Positions 1 to 13,200 of a DNA stretch of 64,000 bases are shown here, one piece after another; the first letter of the stretch is position 1; the number at the start of each line of letters is the position of its first letter. Position numbers and translations under genes: made by a program. This DNA is from Micropterus salmoides (lineage: Eukaryota; Chordata; Actinopteri; Centrarchiformes; Centrarchidae). Location of the stretch: the NCBI RefSeq assembly GCF_014851395.1, contig NW_024041150.1:27021225-27085224 (forward strand), given 5' to 3'. The notes under the pieces were generated by a model. That model did not search any database. It worked only from the letters and a program-made list of their open reading frames with translations, and was not told where the DNA came from.

Positions 1-471
1 GCAGAGGTATCTGTTCTCTGGTACATCCTCAATGTCTCTCCCCAGTCCTGCTCCTGGAGGCAAAGTCTGGCTCCCCACCAAATCATACTCCCTCTTCTCC
101 TTTGGCTGACTGTGATTACATGAAGTCCCCCTCTTTTTATCTTTCAGAAAGATATGTCTCGGATGAGGCACTGGCGTCCTTTGGCGCCTCCCGTTCTCTA
201 TCCCTCCCTCTTCCTCATAATCTTCCTCTCCACCACTCTGCTGCTTCACCCCAAGTGCTTCCAAACTCCGGAGGATGCGCCTACGATGGCCTGTTGGAAA
301 CACTTGAAGCTCAAGAAGCCGCTCATCTGTGAGATCCTTGCAGTCTTCCAGAACTTGATAGCCTCCTTGTCGGAAACACAGGGTGTACTGGGACAGGCGG
401 AGGGTGGACAACCACTCCACAATCTCCTGGGTTGGCTCTGGAGGCTCCAACATGATGCTCAATTCTCACCT
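1..471 (-). CDS. arap2: ARAP2-like Arf GAP, first coding exon with SAM domain (partial)
   Basis: The minus strand is open from an ATG at 453-451 to the window edge, 151 codons, with an in-frame TGA just upstream of the ATG. A likely splice acceptor (AG at 472-473) precedes the exon, so bases 454-471 are 5' UTR. Residues 1 to about 70 read as a SAM domain: IVEWLSTLRLSQY, then GYQVLEDCKDLTDERLLEL, then PTGHRRRILRSLEAL. The PTGHRRRIL motif is characteristic of the ARAP N-terminal SAM domain. Residues 75-151 are acidic then basic linker. Family knowledge: ARAP proteins carry SAM, five PH, Arf GAP, Rho GAP and Ras-association domains, and act at membranes on Arf6 and RhoA signalling. I chose ARAP2 over ARAP1/3 because dthd1 lies next door in divergent orientation, as in tetrapods. 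The rest of the gene lies outside the window to the left. Confidence 0.85.
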
Positions 472-3115
472 CTGCCACATCAGGAAGAACTTCAGAAGAT
501 ATAGTAGTTCAGCTTTAAAGAGCCTACACAAAAACAGATAAAAATTAGTGATGGGCAAAGGAATGTAAACTTAAGAGGTTGTAACTGCTGTCAAACTGAA
601 TTTAATCTTTGCATGACTCCACTCTTGTACCACAGACAAGATTATTAACCTTTGAAAGGTCAATTACTTGTAACAGGAATCATGATAGACCTTGATTATG
701 TTATTATTTTTTTCTACAAGCCCAAATTATTCAAAGTAGATACTGATTTTGTCTCATAAGGAAGTACTGTGGGGGGGGTTGAAGGGTTGAGTTTTTACTT
801 TAAAAATATCACTTTGATGACATTGCTGGACAAAACAAGTTGTGGTTTAGGTTTCAGTCACTGTCAAATGCCAAGATATAGGCTAGATTGATACATACAT
901 TGTTTTTTGTGCAGACCGAAACAACTGAAATATACTGTAATTATACTATATTTATTGCTGAGCTTTAAATAGGTGTTGGTAGGTACCTAACATGCTGTAG
1001 ATTCATATTTACCTTACAGATATGAGAGTGGTACTGCTCTTCCCTTGTACTCTCAGCAATGAAGCTAACAAGCCTGTTCCCCAAAATGTCTATTCCTTTA
1101 AGCTTACTCAGAAAACACCCAGATACACGTAAACTGTACATTCAACAAGAAGTGAGCAAACATGCCATTCAACAAAACCAAAGCAAAATTTGCAACACTC
1201 GCAGCAGGAAACAGCAATACCTATGAGGAAATAGCATGCCACCATGATGGCTCTATGGTCAGGTTTTGGTAAAGTCTGACGTGAGAACCAAATAAAACAG
1301 CAGAAAGGCCTACTGACCTCTTTGTTGGAACACCTTTCCTTTCTTCACAGCACTTCCCGCAGCAGAGATTAAAAATCCAAGCTTTACATGGCAGCTCACT
1401 GCATTGCACCATACACAGGTAATAACCCTGCTCATGGAAAGATATTTTTAAATATCTGTTTCCTGGTGATTTCACGCCATCTCTTTAAAGTCAAGCACTG
1501 ACTAATAGTGTGGCAGGACTGATCTCTCACTCTCTGTCACTCCCTCACACACACACACACACACACACACAGTGGCACTCAGGAAGATACATCATCAACA
1601 TCTTGACATGTCCACTTCTCTTTTAGGTTGCAAACCTACACAGGGGACATGAAGTGTTACTTCTGCTTTCACGTAAACACACACTTGTATCATATGCATG
1701 AGTATACATTTGAGTACCTGATATGCAAGTAGCTCACAGAATGGAAAATGTGTCTCTTCCCCTCTCTTATATCAACTATCATATGAGATTGCAAAAAAAC
1801 TACAATACGCTTTCACTACCGCCACACCATAACTGCTCCATTGCTCTGCCCTTTTGAGCACTGTACACACATTTAGGGCCAAATTAAAGTCGCAGCTCCC
1901 CACATGACTGTGTTAAGTCCTCACAACAGAGGCCTAATCGATCAGACCTGCCCAGCTGCCTACTGCTGTGTTAACATGCAGGGACCTGTATTGGCTCACA
2001 GCCAGCACAGGCACACGCCAAAGCTTGCTGGCACATTAGACCTGGCCTGCTCCACATCTCTGCCTTTTTGTCACTTTTACGCCCACTCACACAATGTGCA
2101 CACATACAAAAGTACACACCATAGAGCACACACATTCAGCAAACACTATTAAGAGCGGGATATAGGAGTTTTGATCACAGCTACTGGCCCGGTGTGGAAG
2201 CCCACAGAGTGTGTAGATCAATGGGGAGCAAAAAGACAAGTTCGCCTGATAAACAGCTCTGCACATACCAAATGGTTATGAGAACATAATGAAGCAGTGT
2301 GTGCACAGCCATAAAGATACAACTGGAGGGAACACAATTATAAAGTATGCACACAATGTTATACAATAGGAGAGCAATTTATTAGAGCAAGAGTGTAGCT
2401 GCCAGCACAGGAGAGGCAGTGCCCTCTGCAACTCCACAGGTGTGCTTACACAGTACAAGGGATGAGTCACAGCATGCACACCAACACACACACACACACC
2501 TGCACGTCACTCTGCCACAACTAACTTTGAACAAAGTCCAATTTGTGTCTCCTTCCTGGTTTGTGAGAGGATGCCAGCTCTGCAAAGCGTATGCCCTGGT
2601 AAAATATTGTAAATTCACTTCAGCATTAGGTGGTCTTCTGAGGATACCGTCACGCACACATGTATTAAGGAATGTAACGTTAATTTCAGAACTAAAACCA
2701 GTTTTGCAAAGCTAACGTTATCACTCCACAAGCTGCACAGAGCCGTTTGGGCACATGTTTTCAGCAGCAACACCAGTGAGACTTGTGCTGCACGTATGAG
2801 GTGTACTCATTTGAGTGAGTAAACTTACTGGGAAAAGTAATAGTGAAGTGTAAGTTAACAGACAGCAATAAAGTGAAAAACTGCGCCACTCGTTTTAATG
2901 TGCCTAAATTACCGGTAAGTGATACAAATAGGTGCTAAACACTTCCAGCTCTGGCGCACTAAAAAAGCGCTTTTAATTTAAGTTAGTCTTAAATTAGTCT
3001 TTAAGTTCAGTCTTGAGCCCACTTCGGTCGACTTTTGACAGATAACACAACGCATGAATGTCACGGCGCTGACGTAACACGCTCGCGGTGCGTGCGGTGA
3101 TCTGCAAAATCTTAC
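472..3115 (-). other. arap2 first intron (5' UTR intron)
   Basis: This noncoding stretch lies between the putative 5' noncoding exon and the SAM-domain exon. It contains a CA microsatellite at 1546-1571 and T/A-rich unique sequence. The short open frames in it have no domain, splice support or composition suggesting coding. Confidence 0.55.
1546..1571. repeat. (AC)n microsatellite
   Basis: A pure alternating AC run of about 13 units in the arap2 first intron. Confidence 0.95.
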
Positions 3116-3330
3116 CTGCGGGCTAAACGGGTGGGGAAACCTCAAGCATCCACCGCAAACCCTCTCGCTGAGTCCTGTTTCTATAAATTAACTCCGCTCA
3201 GAGTCTCCCCGACTGTCGCGAGTGCTGCGCGCGTGCTTTTAGACACTCGTCTGTTTCCGTCCGCTGTGTGTTGAGGCGCTGACAGCAGCTCCACGCCCAT
3301 ATTAGAAGCGCAGGGCCAGCCGCAGAAGTA
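3116..3330 (-). promoter_or_regulatory. arap2: CpG-rich arap2 promoter / 5' noncoding exon
   Basis: Between about 3020 and 3330 CpG density rises sharply against AT-rich flanks. On the minus strand CCCGCAG followed by GTAAGATTT is a strong splice donor whose exon would end at 3116. That is the expected layout for an untranslated first exon spliced to the SAM-domain exon at 471. A CRE-like TGACGTAA sits near 3071. The transcription start cannot be placed exactly. The exon call is inference from the donor, the CpG content and the orientation. Confidence 0.5.
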
Positions 3331-3829
3331 CAGTCCTCACCATCATTTGTGCACCTACAAATACATACACCGCAATACCTCACTTAACTTTGTGTTGGGC
3401 CATGTTGCAAGTTGTCAGGGCTCCCATGTTGTTCCTGCAGAAGTGAGTCTGAAGTAAGGCTGTTTGTAGAGTAAAAAGTGTGCTTGCATGTGATGAGCAC
3501 AGGAGAATTGCAAAGTGGAGGCACTCCAGCTGTATTTTCTGGGAACGCTTGCATGCCCCAGCTTGATCCTACAGGCCCCAGGCTACGCATTACGCACAGG
3601 CAGGAATGCAGCAGGCTGCCTCGCACACCTATTAAAGTGATTCCTGAGGAAAGAGGTACACATTTTGTTTCATGATTTATTATGTTAGATTGCTTTTATT
3701 ATGTTAGATTCCTTTGCTGCCTGTATACCAATAAGAATATGTATTTCAGATCTGACATGGGATTGACAGATTAACACTGTTGGCAAATAAACATATATAT
3801 TAAATATTGTTTTATGGAAGGTGATAGAC

Positions 3830-3861
3830 TACTACTACTGCTACTACTATCACTACTACTG
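3830..3861. repeat. CTA/ACT trinucleotide repeat
   Basis: An imperfect run of ACT/CTA triplets in intergenic DNA. Positions 3331-4800 around it show nothing else I can identify. Confidence 0.8.
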
Positions 3862-4799
3862 GCAGCAGTTTAACGAATTCAAACAAACTTAAATTTATGC
3901 TTCAAGTTTTTTGTTATTCCAACTGTAAAAAAAAAAAGTTTAAATAAAACACCAATTCTTATATTAGGTAAAGCATCAAGACAAACAGCAGCAGTCTTTA
4001 ACTATTCAACCCACTATTATTAATATAACGTCGTAATTTATGTCATATTTGTAATTAAAATATTAGTAAAAACATTTTTAATACCTTATTTTCATGATAC
4101 ATTTTTCTTCCTCCACCGATGTACTTTATTAATGCTAATAGAATAAAAAGAGATAAAGTAAGCAATATAAACTCAGTATGCAGAACTCACCACATGATGG
4201 TGACAGAGTGCTGGAGCTGCTGGATTCCAGTTAGCTGCTTCAGTTTCAGGGTGTTGCGTATGCTGGCTCAGTGACACACTGTCATGGCTTACTGGGACAC
4301 TGAAAAGTGGTTTATAATTGTAGGGCCACATGTTTTTATGGTATACAATCTGGCTTCATACTAAAAGTACTGTGGTAATTAAAATCGTTATGTAATGTAA
4401 CTCAGACAGCATGATATAATTTCCTAAGCCCATTTCCTGTTGATCTAAGGGCAGTTGCGCAACACTGAATTTATGCACAATTTCTTTCTTTACTTGAGTA
4501 TTTTCATTTTACACTACTTTATACTTCGCTACTTTTCCAAGGTAATTATTGTACTTTTTACTCCATGACATTTAAATTTACATGCATTTAATGAATTTGT
4601 TAAAATATGATGCAGTACTTTACTGTTTACCAACCCCAGTCGCTAAAATTGGGAATTGTCAAATGACAACATTTACAAACTGCATCCAATATTACAATAT
4701 ATTGTTAATAATAAAGTGCTCTGAAATGAATGTTTCTAAATAAAGAGTATGTTTGCTTTTGCTGATAACACTTCTATAGGTAAGTGACATATTTTCAAT

Positions 4800-5040
4800 G
4801 CAAATGTAAATGTAAATGTAAATGCTCCGTACTTGTATAGCGCCTTTCTAGTCTTTTCGACCACTCAAAGCGCTTTTACACTACATCTGCATTCACCAGT
4901 CACACACATTCATACACTGAGCCTAAGTGCTCAAACGGAAACTAACATTCACACTCATTCATACACTGGCGGAATAGCTGCCAGGGGCAAATCGGGGTTC
5001 AGCCAACCCGCTCTACCTCCTGAGCCACAGCCGCCCCCAA
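4800..5040 (+). repeat. High-copy teleost interspersed repeat
   Basis: It opens with an AAATGT tandem run. The unit that follows (tatagcgcctttctagtc, then ccactcaaagcgctttta, then the tail ctacctcctgagccacagc) is one I recognise as a very common dispersed family in percomorph genomes. It has no coding content. Confidence 0.75.
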
Positions 5041-5289
5041 TGCAGGGGGTTTACATGCAATGGAGTATTTTTAGACTTTGGTATTGATATGGTTTGACTT
5101 TTAAAGGATCTGAAAAAAACTAAATGACATACCCAGAGTGTTTGTACACATACAGTATCTAAAGATATATTGATCAGTGGTTGTCAAACTATTTCACTAC
5201 AAGGAAAGCATATGAAACCCATGAACAAAATAACCTTACTTTTTGTCATTGTGTTACTTATGGACCCAACTTTGAGAACCACTGCTCAA

Positions 5290-6690
5290 GTTAGTATTTC
5301 CTGGCCTCCATCAACCTGGACCAGGAACCTTGGTGTTATCTTTGATCAGGACATATCCTTTAACTCCCCCATAAAACAAACTTCAAGGACTGCATTTTTC
5401 ACCTATATGTAATATTGCAAAAATCAGACACATTCTTGATGCAGAAAAACTAGTCCACACATGTGTTACATCTAGGCTGAATTATTGCTATGCCTTACTA
5501 TCAGGCTGCTCGAATAAGTCCGTTAAGTCTCTTCAGCTGACCCATAATGCTGCAGCATGTGTTCTGACAAGAACCAGGAAAAGAGATCATACTGTATTTA
5601 TCCTGTATTAGTTTCTCACAACTGACTCCCTGTAAAATCATCTTTCTACTCACCTACAAAGCTCCTAATGGTCAGGCACCATTTTATCTTATAGAGGTCA
5701 TCTGAATCAGAAGTAGTGTTTTACGCATACAAGGAATTTGCTTTGATGATAAGGTGCTACACGCAGACAACATGCAGTTGACATAAATAAATGTAGAATT
5801 ATATGAATATGGAATAAACAAATGCAACTTATATAAGAATAATAAAAGAATAGAGAAAAACAATAATACTATTAGTACTCATGTAATAGTACTCATAGTA
5901 CCTTAATTCCCCACCAGAGCCTTCAGCTCACAGAATGCAGGGTTACTTGTGGTTCCTAGAGTCTCCAAAAGTAGAGTGGGAGCCAGAGCGTTCAGCTTTC
6001 AAGCTCCTCTGCTGTGTAACCAGGTTCCAGTTTGGGTTCAGGAGGCAGACACCATCTCCACATTTAAGAGTAGGCTTAAGACTTTCCTCTTTGATAAAGT
6101 TTAAAGTTGGGGCTGGGCTCTTCATCTGTATGCATTCTAATACCATTAATGCATGTTACTAACTCGACTTCCTTCCTCTCCCGTGTTTTTTTGTGCACTC
6201 TCGTCTCTCCTTCTATCACTTTCTGCAGGTGTTTCTGGCTCTCAGAGCTGTAGAGTCTGGATCTGTGGCTTCCTGCTGCGTCCATGTTCCTGGTCCACGC
6301 CCACTGCTACAATTATCATTAGTCCAATTATTGTATTATTTGCTATTTTTACCTTTATTGATGTTTGCATTATAACTACTATCATTACTAGTGTTTTACA
6401 TCTCTGTGTGGAACCTGCATTGTGCTGCTGCGTGTTCTCCTTTTGCTCTCTCTCTCTTTTCCACCCCCAGCTCTGTCAACCCAACCAGTCAAGGCAGTTT
6501 GCTGCCCACCCTGAGCGATGGTTCTCCTCGAGGTTTCTGCCTGTTAGGAAGTTTTTCATTGCCACTGTCGCTAAGTACTTGCTAGTGGTGGGAATTGTTG
6601 AATGTAAACAAGGTCTAGACCTGCTCTATATGAAAAGTTTAATGAGATAACAGTTGTTTATTTGCACCATATAAAGAAAATTGAATTGAA
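5290..6690 (+). mobile_element. L2-like non-LTR retrotransposon, decayed 3' end
   Basis: Broken plus-strand frames read as the C-terminal end of a fish LINE reverse transcriptase: NLGVIFDQDISFNSPIKQ, then SRLNYCYALLSGCSNK, then NAAACVLTRTRKRDH, interrupted by stops and shifts. The segment from 5935 continues with FQFGFRRQTPSPHLRVGLR and the family's 3' UTR. It finishes in the short ATTGAATTGAAT repeat at about 6678-6690, typical of such 3' ends. The element is 5'-truncated with no intact ORF. The assignment to the L2/CR1-like group is from memory of the motif and is less certain than the LINE call itself. Confidence 0.75.
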
Positions 6691-6983
6691 TATGCCTTCA
6701 AAGCAAGTATTTAAAATAAAAAGTATTATCCAAAATTCATTGAGTGCCTGCCATATGTGGTTTTAAATGATTCAGGAGTGGGTGAAGTTAAAGTGCTGAC
6801 ATCTTTTTATTACTGCACATACAAGCAGTAAATGAGTGACAGAAGAATAGAAAAGAATGATGAGATGTCTGGAGGACAGCACTCTGTCTTCCTGTGAAGC
6901 TTTTGCTCTGTTTCTCCTCTTTTGTCCCTCCCTGCCACGCCTCCAGGGGTCGCCTTGGCAACATGTTTTACTGCTGGCAGCCA

Positions 6984-6989
6984 TATAAA
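6984..6989 (+). promoter_or_regulatory. Possible TATA box upstream of dthd1
   Basis: TATAAA lies about 235 bp before the dthd1 start codon, within a moderately GC-richer stretch (6890-7000). A start near 7015 would give a 5' UTR of about 210 nt. TTTTCTGTACAG just before the ATG could instead be a splice acceptor, in which case the promoter lies further left. Confidence 0.3.
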
Positions 6990-7223
6990 TACAGCTTTGG
7001 CTCCTAAACTTGGAAAGCTGTACACAGTTTAACAGTCAATTCCAAGGACACCGCAGAAAAGGGAGCTTAAAACATAAAAGGAAGGAGATGCAGTGTATTT
7101 TAGTGAATATTTGATATTATTCATCATCATTTTGTTAAAGGAGTGAATTGCTTTTGTTATTTGCAACACAGGCTGACAAAAAGGGCACAAAAAAGGCCAG
7201 ATTAGACAGATTTTCTGTACAGC

Positions 7224-10200
7224 ATGGATGCAAATCTGCATGTGAATAAAGAGGTTGTTGAAGCTGAGTCTCTTCATGGCAGGAGGACAGAGGACAGTCT
7301 CCACAACGTGTTGACTGAAACTATTCGGGGGCTCAAAGCTGAGAAGGAGGATGAAGAGAGTGGACGAAATGCTGGTGAAGAGAAGGAGGAGAACGAGTGC
7401 AAGCAGAAAGTTCTCGGTGTGCTGAGGGAGCTGAGCGTTTTTCATTCAGACAGAGTGAAAACATGGGGCCAAGTTCTCAGAGAGTGTGCCCACATGCTTT
7501 GCTACTCTCCACCAGAGGGCAGTGATCAGCAACATCCATCTACAACGGGTATGTGAGTTGATCTGACTGATGCATGTCTTTCTCAGGCTTTTTGAGAAGT
7601 TAAAGGAGAAGTAGACAAAAAAGGTTCAGTTTGATTAAAAAAAAATACAGATTTGCAGTTGAAACTTTTGAAATTTATATATCTTAATATGTTTAGTCTT
7701 TGAAATGCCATGGGCGTAACTGCTAAAGAAGAAGCAGCAGAGTTGTAAAGTGTAGTGTAGTTAAATTTTCAATGGAATTTTAAATGTAAGCGTGGTGTAA
7801 GTGTAAGTGTTGATGATGAAAGACGTTAAAGGAGGAGTGAAAGTATCTTTTAAACTGCTGAAGTCAGTAAATAACATTGCTGAAAAGGCAGGTTGAAGAG
7901 AGGCACACTAAATGATTTTGTTTGTCAAATGCGTCAGCTCATTGTGAGCATGGGAAGGAATTGAAGTGTCAGTTAAAGTTGGACTCCTGAAAGTAGTTCA
8001 AGCGTCAGTGGAAGTTGCATGTATTACTATAAACATGTATGCATGAAAATTACTTTAAGTGTTGGTTGATGCTGAAGGACTGTAAGTGAGTTCAGGGCTC
8101 AGAGGGATTTTAATCTGAATCAGTCCAAAAGCCAAAGCCAGTTGAAGAGTCAGTTGAAACTAATTTGCTAAAAGGATCTGAAGTGTCGAAAGTTGATGAA
8201 GGAGGACCAAAATCTATTTGCAAGGCACATGCCCCGTACCCATATATGAACCACCACAACATTTGTCATAATTACATAGAAATACTAAAAAGTGTATCAA
8301 AATTAACACAGTCCACACAATACAATATAGTTAAATTGTTTTTTTGAATAAAATTTGCTCTCAAAAATGCTGTCTGTGAAGCAAAACTTATATTTTATTG
8401 TAATATACAACTCAATTGCCTATTTTCTACATGTCTGTTTTGTTTCAGATAGAGAAGTTAAAGTGAAACCTTGTTCAGACTCCTTCAGTAATATTTTTTT
8501 AAGTGTTGGGGAGGACATAAAGGACATTATAGACAAACTGAACACAATCATAACCAAGCTGGATGAAGAAATACACAAATTTTGTGCAGAGAAGGCCTCA
8601 ACTGTGGATGCAGCACTTCAGGAGACCAGAGATCCAAAAGCATCAGAGCGACGTGAAGATGACAACAATCACCTGAACTCCCATGACCCCCTTGACTTTG
8701 ACTCTGGGCATAAACAGGAGGCTGAAGATGGAGATGATCAAAGTCGTACAGTGCCATCACCAGACACTGAACAAACATCAGACACCAGATTCAGCAGGTC
8801 TGACTGCAGCAATGTGGAAGAGACAGGGAAAGAATTGGAGGTCAAAGGTCAAGGGAGTGATAACGAGGACTGTGTTTCTCCAAAAAGTCAGACAGATTTC
8901 CTGGAGGAGACAGAAAAGTACACAAACAGGGTACATGACAAGAGCAAAGAGGAGACAAACATGGAATGGATCACAGTAGGGTACGTTGACGAAATAATCT
9001 CCTTTTTATCCCCATTAACCCTTAAACATAGAGTTCCAAAATAACTTTTTGTCAGTCTGAACTATGTTTGGCTGAACAGCATGAGATAGAACATTATTGT
9101 AATATTGCATTTGTTACGGAGAGTAACGTAGTTCATTTTGCTGTTCTGACAGCATAAATGCTATTTAACATAGTTGATTTTAAAAGCTAGTGACACCCCC
9201 CCCCCAAAAAAAAGCATCCCATTCTTTATCCAACATGGGTCCAGCCTGTGAGTCTGGACATGATTTGATTCCTCCCCCTCCTGCTCACTGATATGGAAGT
9301 AAACCGCAATGGTTTATCACGCGTTTTGACCACAGTTACTGTCAGGTCAATGCCCACATTTGTCCAAAAGCCAAACAAATCAGGGAAATTTAGATCAGAA
9401 GGACAGGCCACTTCTGAGAGAAGCTGATATGGAAATGTGTGTGCTCCAGTATTTCAGAAATATTTATTATATATATATATGTTAACGGTAGCTTAAAGAT
9501 GAAAAAAACAATATGTCTACTATAAATTCTACTCCTACTACTACTACTTAAGAGTCAAATTAATGGTGCAGGGAGAAAAATATGCAATTTGAAGCGGTTC
9601 TTCAGTGCAGAATATAGCAGTTTGGTCTTTAAAATCTTATCTGTACATCATGAGCTTTGTGTCTCTGTACCTACATCTATTTTAAAAATGATTTCTAGGC
9701 TCGCTGGTCAGCAGGAGGACAGCCGTTCAGATGTACCAGACGCATGTTTTATCAGAGCACCCAAGGGCGTGGCCGAAGTCCTGAGATATGAGGTGGCCGA
9801 CACCCTGAGCGGCCTCATGGTGACCGGCTCAGAGGAGCTGGTCAGCAGAGTGATCAGGGTCAAAGCTCAGGATGAAGCTAACTTCCACTTCCCCGTGACC
9901 GTGGCCGTGCCTTTCTGCGCACGTTACCGCGGCAACTACAAGGATGTAGCTGTAAAGATAGTTGATGGGGGGATGAGGGCAAGCTACGTCACTCCTGTAA
10001 CAACAGAGGGCACCTATGGAGGGCAGAGGGTAAAGTTCTCCATTACTTATGTTTTAAAGACTAATTTTCATTGTATATGCCATTAACCAAAAAAATGTTT
10101 TTCATGACTGCTACTCAATTTTCTTTACCTTTTGTTTAGACAGGAAGTATCCTAAGATATATTATCCATTTTCAAGACAGACCTGGCCAAAATGGCACTG

Positions 10201-13200
10201 TAGAGTAGTTTGCACAAAGTCTGTGTGGCGTTTAAAGGTATTACCAAATTATGTTTGTCTTCTAAATTGGTCCAAGCCCAGTTTTGCCAAGTTCAAAACA
10301 GAATCCTGAAGATTATCTGACTGCAGAAATAAAAACATAATTGTATTTTTCCATTTTAACAAGGTTATCGATTTGAATAATGAAGTTTAATTTTTCATCC
10401 AGCCACACTTCAAGGAGATATATAAGGAGACCTTTTCTAATTCCCTCCCCCCTGTTGTTGGAAGAGCAATGTTCCACATTTTGTACAGAATGGGCATGAT
10501 TTCTGGAGAAAGTTATACCTTTGTTTTTATTTTGTTTATTTTTGTGTATTCATTGTTATTCATGTGAAAGATACTTTGGAGGTCAGTAATTACTTGATTT
10601 AGACAAGCACCAACTGCAATCATCTGTCTGGATCAAGGTTATTATAGTTTTGTATTCGTTAGATTTTATTTTACTTTTTGTTTTCAATTTCAGTTTAATT
10701 CAATTCACTTCAATTTTATTTATATAAGTTTATTTTTTACTTTTTCTACTTTTGTCATGTATATTTGTTGTCTATTGTGGAAAGCACTTTGGTCAAATAG
10801 TGTTGTTTTTAAATGCGCTATATAAATAAACTTGAACTTGAGTATTAATATGACTGGGAGGGATGGATTCATTTAGGCTAACATATTCTCCATCACCCAG
10901 CCAGGTTTCAGTAAGACAAAATAAATCAATATCATAATCTGATATTAGTTCATTTACTAGCACACCTTTAGAAGAGAGAGATCTGATGTTTAAGACTGTT
11001 TAACTCTCCTATTCGTTTGCTCTATTGCTCTTGTGGTTTTAATTTTTATGAGGTTTTTATGTACAGCTCCTCTTCTGTTTACTTTTGATTTAAATAATTT
11101 CGATGGTCAGGGGGCAGACACCGTCACTATAGGATTTTCACTAAGTAACTCCTGAAATGGAGGAGCAGAGAAGTGTGTTAGACTGCGACTCTGCGTAGGG
11201 TTTTGGGTGGGTAACTGCTGAATTAGAAGGGCAGAGATGTGTGTTAGACTGCGACTCTGCCTCCTGGTCTCAACTCTGGGTTGTCATGGATTTGGTCCAC
11301 TAATAAACTTGGCCAGATTTCTAGAAATGAGAGCTGCTCCTTCCCAAGTGGGATGGACGCCGTCTCTCCGAATCAGACCAGGTCTTCCCCAGAAAGTCTG
11401 GCAATGATCTACAAATCCCACATCGTAGTTTAGTGGGTTTGCTAGTTTAGTTTAGTAAAAAAAAAATTAAATGCTTAGTTTTAGTTTTGTTTTATTTATT
11501 AAGCTAAGAAATTGGAAGACAGATTTTGTATCCACCTAAAATACTAGGCTTATGTAGGCCCTATGAAATAAATTGACAAAAACAAAAACTAAAGACATTT
11601 AATCTCTAATTTTATTTTATTTTAGTTAGTTTTGCACACAGAAAAAAACAGTTTCAGTTAGTTGTTCGTTGTTTGTAAAGCCTCATTTTTTATAGTTATT
11701 TCAGTTAATGAAAATGTTATTTCACACCCAGTTTTCATTATTTTATTAGTTTTTGTTAACGATGATAACTTTGATCTGGATGAACCTTCCCATATTGTTT
11801 CTAAAAATGGAAAACAGAACAGGTGCTAATATAGAGCCCTGTGGTGCACCTTTTCTGAATTTAAAATTATCAACATGAACACTTTGTGTTCTCTCTGTTT
11901 TATTTCTGTTTTGTTTACCTCTTTATCAGGGCTCATTTGCAGAGGTGAGGGTGTACTCCCTGGGCCTGTTTGCAGTAGTTTCCTGTCTCAAAAGAGAAAA
12001 TTACACTGTTCCCACAAGGGGTTTGTCACTCAAGCTCCCCATGGACCCCCGAATCTGTCTTAACTACCTCCCAGGATCCTTCACTGCTCCAGTAATGGCA
12101 CAAATAATGGTATGGAGATGATATGATCACTATCCATCTGCGTCCCACCTGACTTTTAATACAGCAGTCATTTTTCCTCAGCTGATTTGTTATGTATTGA
12201 GGGGCTGTTTGGGATTGAGAAGTGGATAAAAACGTCTGTAAATCTGAGATCCAGTCTTGGAAAAAGTAGGGGGGGAGATTTGATAAAAACAGAGACATAA
12301 GGGAAACAGAGACATAAAAAGCAAGTGAGGGATTGAGAAACAGACTGCTTATGATTCACAGACTTGAGTTTTCACAGATGTTTGCTGTGAGGTAGAAACA
12401 TTTAATTGACTTCTGAGTCCAGTCATCTGTGAACTAACTTCACAACAGCAGGTTGTCGCTTGATCTTACATCAAAAAGCCAGCAGCTCCCCCTCTGCATG
12501 TCTCTCTTTGATAAAACAGCAGGCTGTCGGCAAAACAAAAGTGTAGAGAAAAAGACTGTTTACACAGAGCATCTCTGTCCAAACTGATGCTTAAACAATA
12601 ATCAGAGCTCATTCCTCATCTGCCTCAGATCCAGCCTCTAGATGCCATCCTTCTGGCTGCCGTCAAGTCCAGAAGTGACGCCTATCACTCGGTGGTGTCT
12701 ACAAGTCCACTACTCTACCTCACCCACCCATCCACTCAGCCACTGAGAAGACCCCTCACTCTCACCCTTCCCTGTCCCCCGAACCTTGAAAAGAAGAGGC
12801 ACACAAGGGGACAAGGGGAGGAGCAAGAAGCTAGAGTTTCTCTACTGTGGGATCAACCTGCTTCTCACAAAAGAAGGTAGGTTAAGTGTGGCCACTTTTT
12901 GTACAGTAAATTTCTATGAACTGAAGCGTAGATATCAGAGGATCAGTGATAAAACATAAGATACCAGTGATGTAGAGGGCAGCTCCCAGATGAGAATGAT
13001 TATTGCATTTACGGCTGAATAATGAATACAAATAAAGATTTTTAGCTATTCTATCAACGTGGCCAAAGGGATGTTGGTCTGTCAGTTGATCCACCTCGTC
13101 CAAACAGAAATTTCAACTAAAGATTACTGCAATTTTGTATAGACATTCATGGGTCCCAGACAATGTATCCTCAGGACTTTGGCGATCCCCTGACTTTTCC

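Noticed and set aside
154..504. Plus-strand 116-codon open frame with a hydrophobic N-terminus
   Set aside because: It is the shadow of the arap2 SAM-domain exon on the minus strand, whose translation is clearly a conserved domain.
6153..6650. Plus-strand 165-codon frame resembling a multi-membrane protein
   Set aside because: It lies within the 3' untranslated end of the L2-like LINE. The hydrophobicity comes from pyrimidine-rich sequence.
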